Of a stretch of DNA of 64,000 nucleotides, positions 60,201 to 64,000 are shown piece after piece. The notes under the pieces are model-generated. The model did not search any database, was not told the DNA's origin, and was given only the letters and a program-made list of their open reading frames with translations. The position numbers and the translations under genes were made by a program. Position 1 is the stretch's first letter. Each line of letters opens with the position of its first letter. The stretch lies in contig CM075102.1 in assembly GCA_037576195.1 (NCBI GenBank), positions 16,116,745-16,180,744 on the forward strand, in the 5' to 3' direction. The DNA is from Phytoseiulus persimilis. Its lineage: Eukaryota > Arthropoda > Arachnida > Mesostigmata > Phytoseiidae.

Positions 60201-63200
60201 CAGTGTAGAGAGCGTGTAACCTCTCTCTCTGGGGGATCAGGGGACTTGAACTGATGTTATGTTGGGTGGAAGTTCAGCTCAGAAGCCTCAAAGTACGAAG
60301 ATTGGGCAGAGAGAGAGAGAGAGAGAAAATGGCTGTAAGGAGGGCGGGTGCTTTGTCAGACTCGCGAGTTACCGTAGCTCCCCATTCCCTGGAAAATGTT
60401 GCCCCACCAGACTCAAAGGCAGTCTGTTCACGCGCGCCATTGGCTCCGTGCGGACAGGCTCATATCAGAAGCTCGCTCAGCTATGAACAAACTCCGCAGC
60501 CAGGATCTTCCCTTCTTGTTTCGGTTGCCGAGCGAGCTGTGGCCTCGCTCGCGAGCAGCCTCTCTTTCTTGTTGCTCCTCCAGCGCCTCATGATTCCGAA
60601 ACAACATAGGCGAAAGTTTCGACGAACGGAAACCAGCTCCGCAGAGGAAAGAGAGAGGAGCGAATGTTTTTCGCGCTTTCCTCCGGCTCGTACGCACGGT
60701 TTGAAAGTTTCTCGAATACCTCGCCGTTCCTAGCGCCGTGTTTTAATCCTACGCAGCAAGTTGGGAACCGCCGCGAATAGTTCTCCCAATCATTTGCAAA
60801 GTTCTATGCGATTCAGAAGAGGATCTGCTCTGAAACAACCGCCTGCGATCGTTTGCGGTGCCCTCCGAGGCTGTCAAGATCATCCTTTGCGTTCATTCGC
60901 GGCCTTGAGCGACCTCGCCTGCGGTCATCCTTTAGGCTTTTAAAGACGGATCCAGATCCGCTGAAAGTTCTAGCGGCAGCCTATTCAGTGAACCAGTATA
61001 GCTAGCGTCCAAAGGGAACCAATTTAGAGTCGGTTTCCGAATCCTTCGGAAACAAGCAGCTTCTACATCCTTGCTCCGAGTCCGGAGAACAGCGTGAGAC
61101 TAGCCTGTTGTTTATTTCGAGGTTCTTGCGCACCTCGCGACCAGAGCTGGAGCCCAACCACTCCGGTGGTGAATTCGGTGCCGAGGATCGTCTCAGTGAG
61201 GAACCAGCGACACCTCAGTCAGACTTGAACTATCTCTCCGCGGGCGTGAACGCGCGACGTCGTTGATGATGGCGTTCGTGACGATGGCGACGGCTGGGTC
61301 TTTTGAAGCAGTAGCGGTGGATGGTAATGCCGGCCGTAGAAATAGAAGTCCGATCATCAATCAAAGTCGGAGTCCCAAGCCGACACCGGTAGAAAACAAA
61401 GACAAAATAAATAGAACGACAACTTCACAAAAGGAGCCAAACGCCATGGTTCCTCCGGGTTCGTCGGTCGCTTCAGCGAGGAGGAAGTCCGGTAGAGGTG
61501 GTCGTCGTCGTCGTCGTTGACGTCACGTGCTCGGCGTGCAGGCAACAATGAGATATGACAGCAGGCAACAAACGGAGGCCAGAAGCGGATGGTATACCGG
61601 GAGCACAACGGGGAAAACGGGGACGACGCAGAAGCTTACTGTCAATGGTGAACTTTCCTCCAACGGCAGCCGTCGTCGCGGTGGCTCCGATTCCTGCGGT
61701 GGCAAGGGGAGAACCGAGGCAAGTCAACAGCGACCACCGTGATTGTCGCGTGATTGGTTCTTTCTGGTTTTGTTCCGAATTCTCCCGGGGATCAGCATGT
61801 CCGTGCAGCTTCGGGCGGAAGCAGCTGATGTGGGAGCATCCGCCATCAACTTCTTTCATGAGTTACCAGACCTCGTTCGTTCCGCGGGGATGCCAAAGAG
61901 CGCAGAGTCGACGCGGCAACCCGTCGCGCATTATGATCTTCTCATCCCATCTGAGGGACTCGAACCATGGGCTCCCGCTTTTCGAGCGGAAGCAATCAGG
62001 AATATTCGAGAGTAGCTCGGCTGGCCCGGTTTTACCTCCGCTCCCGGCAGGGGCTCCTGGGCTGTGGAGGATTTGCTTGATTGCCAGCGGACTCTTAGAC
62101 TTCCAACGTATCCTTCATGGCGTTCTTGCGAAAGCCGCTTCCAAGTTCAATCTCTAATGCTCCGCCCTCGTCGCCGGCAAGATATATCCTCCTGGAAATC
62201 GGCGCCGGAACGGTCTTCGTCCGAATGAATTCAGCTCCGCTGAACTCATGTTCCCCCGAAACAGTTGTTGCGAGCTAGTTCTGCCACTTGAGCCCCGGCC
62301 CCTGAGATCGGTTCTTGGGTTTTACGCAATCATCATAATCGAATCACGCAGATCCTTCCGAAATCCTCTGAAGATTTGGAATCGATCCCTGGAACGATTG
62401 CGACAACGGGCCCTCGTGGCTCAGCTAAGTAGCTCCGGATCGGTTCGACAATGGCCAATCACGTACGAATCCGATTCGCGGAAGTTTTTTACCACACCGC
62501 AGAGATGCGTCACGCAAACCGCCGAGGGTAACGATGGCTTGGGGAGAAGATTCAACTGGAAGGAGGTCTCGGTTGAACGAGCTGTGCGGATCTCACACGG
62601 AGAGCAACTCGAGCGTGGGCCCGAGTTTGACTTGTGATGTGAAAGGACTACCGGCGTTGGAACATGCGATCAACGGTTTTGGCCCATCCAGCTCATCGAC
62701 TGTTTCCCGGAATGCGGCCGGAATATATGGCAGTGGAGATAGAGAGGAAAAATGGGAAGATCCCCCGAGGGAGAAGTGGATACACCGTGAACCTGCTTGA
62801 AGCTATGCCGCCGGAACTACCTACCGCCAATTTTCGCGGTCTTCAGTCAACAGGAGTCGACCGAGCCTTCCCGGGAGATTTCCTCTCAGGTAGAAGAGGA
62901 ACCTGCAGGACAAGTCATCTCGCGATGTTCTGAAAGCAGCGGGAGGACGAACGAACTTCCACCCGCTTTGGCGGATCTGTTAAAGAGCGCCACGTCCCCC
63001 GCGGCTGCGGCGCTCGCTGTATTTCTATGAACGACGACGACACAAGGTGCACACGACACCGTGTTCGAGTGTTAGCGCGTCGAAAAATTCCGCCGTCCTC
63101 TAGGAGGCCTTTCTGCGTTGCGGAATTGAAAATGATAGAGATATTCTCGAAGAGATCAGCTGGTTTACGACACGTTGCAGACCCCAATGTTCCCGGGCAC

Positions 63201-63754
63201 GGCGAGCGTAACGACCAGAGCTATACATGGACAATGTTCGAGCCGTAATGACATTCTTTATGCCCCTATAAAATTGGCCAAAAAAAAAAGCCTACAGGAA
63301 CGGCAGTCGAGGTTGCGACTCCTGTGTCATGCAAAAAAAGAAGGATCATCACGTTTGCAGAGCTGTCCGAGCCGGCGGCGCAAACGTACAGGCAACGAGC
63401 CGAGCCGCGTAACGTAGCCAGATGGTGAAAAATGGTTGTTATGCAAGGGTCAAACAAGCAAGGGGGGCAGCTCAACGCAGCTCGTTCGAACAGCAGCGCT
63501 CGCAAGAGAGGGCTCTGTTTTTAGTTGCAAAGTCTGCGACGGGTAATAATGAATTCGAGAAGGAGAGCGGCGATCAATGAATAGAAGCATCCATTCCAAA
63601 CTAGCAGAGTACGTAAATGATAAACCACTCACTCAGAGATGCATTCGATCAGATACGGTTCCACCGGGACTCTCTAGTTCGAGCGGAATCGAAGCCTAAT
63701 CCATCTTTATTCATCCTTGCAGGGGCTTCGGAAAACAGGGATACCAGTGCCAAG
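57224..63754 (+). CDS. Conventional protein kinase C, first two coding exons (3' partial)
   Basis: A diacylglycerol- and calcium-responsive Ser/Thr kinase of the conventional (alpha/beta, insect Pkc53E) type. Exon 1 is 57224-57414 and exon 2 is 63723-63754. Exon 1 follows TTTGATTACAG|G, so the ATG lies one base into the exon and a 5' UTR exon must be upstream. Residues 24-38 hold the pseudosubstrate ([13 protein letters not shown], Ala at the phospho-acceptor place). The C1A zinc finger follows: His43, Cys56 and Cys59 in exon 1, and Cys73 in exon 2 ([10 protein letters not shown]), with the exact HX12CX2CX13C spacing. The intron splits the Trp64 codon, TG|G. The rest of C1A, C1B, the C2 domain and the kinase domain lie beyond the window. 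MSEG and [10 protein letters not shown] match the insect Pkc53E start as I remember it; vertebrate alpha/beta also fit the domain. Confidence 0.93.
57415..63722 (+). other. 6.3-kb intron 1 (coding) of kinase C
   Basis: GTGAGT at 57415 and a pyrimidine-rich TTCATCCTTGCAG acceptor ending at 63722 bound the intron. Inside are a GA repeat (60308-60327), GTCGTC runs near 61.5 kb and stop-poor frames on both strands. None of these looks like an exon of this or another gene. Confidence 0.8.
60308..60327 (+). repeat. GA microsatellite in kinase C intron
   Basis: About nine GA units ending in an A run, inside the long first coding intron of the kinase C gene. Confidence 0.85.
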
Positions 63755-64000
63755 GTGAGCAAGTTCATCTTCCTGAGCTGTGAACGCGATGTCAAGACGC
63801 GAAGGGCGATGATCTGCCCTATGCGGCGGCTTATCGGTCGGGTTCCTCGCAGCGGTTGCAGAGTATTTGATAAGCGCCCCCCCCCCCCCTACTCCCGTTT
63901 CCAGGGGGGTGTATGATTGAGTGACACGTGTTCTTTCGGGTCGCGAGGTAACTACTTGACGAGGAAGTCGTGGAGCCAATTGACATTCTATGCATCGATA
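63755..64000 (+). other. Start of kinase C intron 2
   Basis: Begins with GTGAGC immediately after the 32-nt exon and runs off the window. It includes a C13 tract at 63877-63889. The next exon, expected to encode the fourth and later zinc ligands of C1A, is not in the window. Confidence 0.7.

Noticed and set aside
61960-61985. tRNA T-loop-like GGTTCGAGTCC on the minus strand
   Set aside because: The flanking bases cannot form a five-base T stem, and no matching anticodon or acceptor arm is present.
1-64000. Bacterial-style features: operons, CRISPR arrays, ribosome binding sites
   Set aside because: The window is eukaryotic with spliced genes; no regular spaced direct repeats or operon-like gene packing were seen.

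Overview
This is eukaryotic DNA, most likely from an arthropod and possibly a mite. Spliced genes have GT-AG introns, many of them very short (38 to about 250 nt). Base composition is roughly 50% GC, with many long poly-G/poly-C tracts. The best-recognised gene, a conventional protein kinase C, starts with MSEG and carries a [10 protein letters not shown] pseudosubstrate like the insect Pkc53E proteins. The species assignment is inference only.

Left part (454-12486, minus strand): a tandem cluster of divergent cullin-like sequence. I assembled exons by hand from splice signals, reading phase and cullin sequence patterns. Gene A (4295 to 454) reads as a complete cullin of about 750-773 residues in 15 exons. 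Upstream of it, on the same strand, 18 exons from 12486 to 5465 read through in one compatible frame as about 1,073 residues. These hold two cullin copies head to tail: a first copy lacking part of the N-terminal repeats and the whole C-terminal half, then a second copy lacking its first segment but complete to the C-terminus. Both C-termini keep the NEDD8-acceptor-type lysine, and both end in Tyr-Leu-Pro. One intron appears to be GC-AG and two are only 38 nt.

Middle part (about 12.5-57.2 kb): gene-poor. I see two small spliced candidate genes (minus strand near 14.7-15.0 kb, plus strand near 22.5-22.9 kb). I also see decayed retrotransposon-like reading frames near 23.3-25.3 kb, an orphan exon-like stretch at 25.7 kb, and low-complexity CpG-rich blocks near 28.3-29.7 kb and 50.9-51.4 kb that look like untranslated first exons.

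Right part (57224 to the window end, plus strand): the first two coding exons of a conventional protein kinase C. The second is a 32-nt microexon 6.3 kb downstream, and the rest of the gene lies beyond the window. The cullin cluster and the kinase are functionally unrelated neighbours. Within the cluster, the copies share exon boundaries and so arose by duplication.
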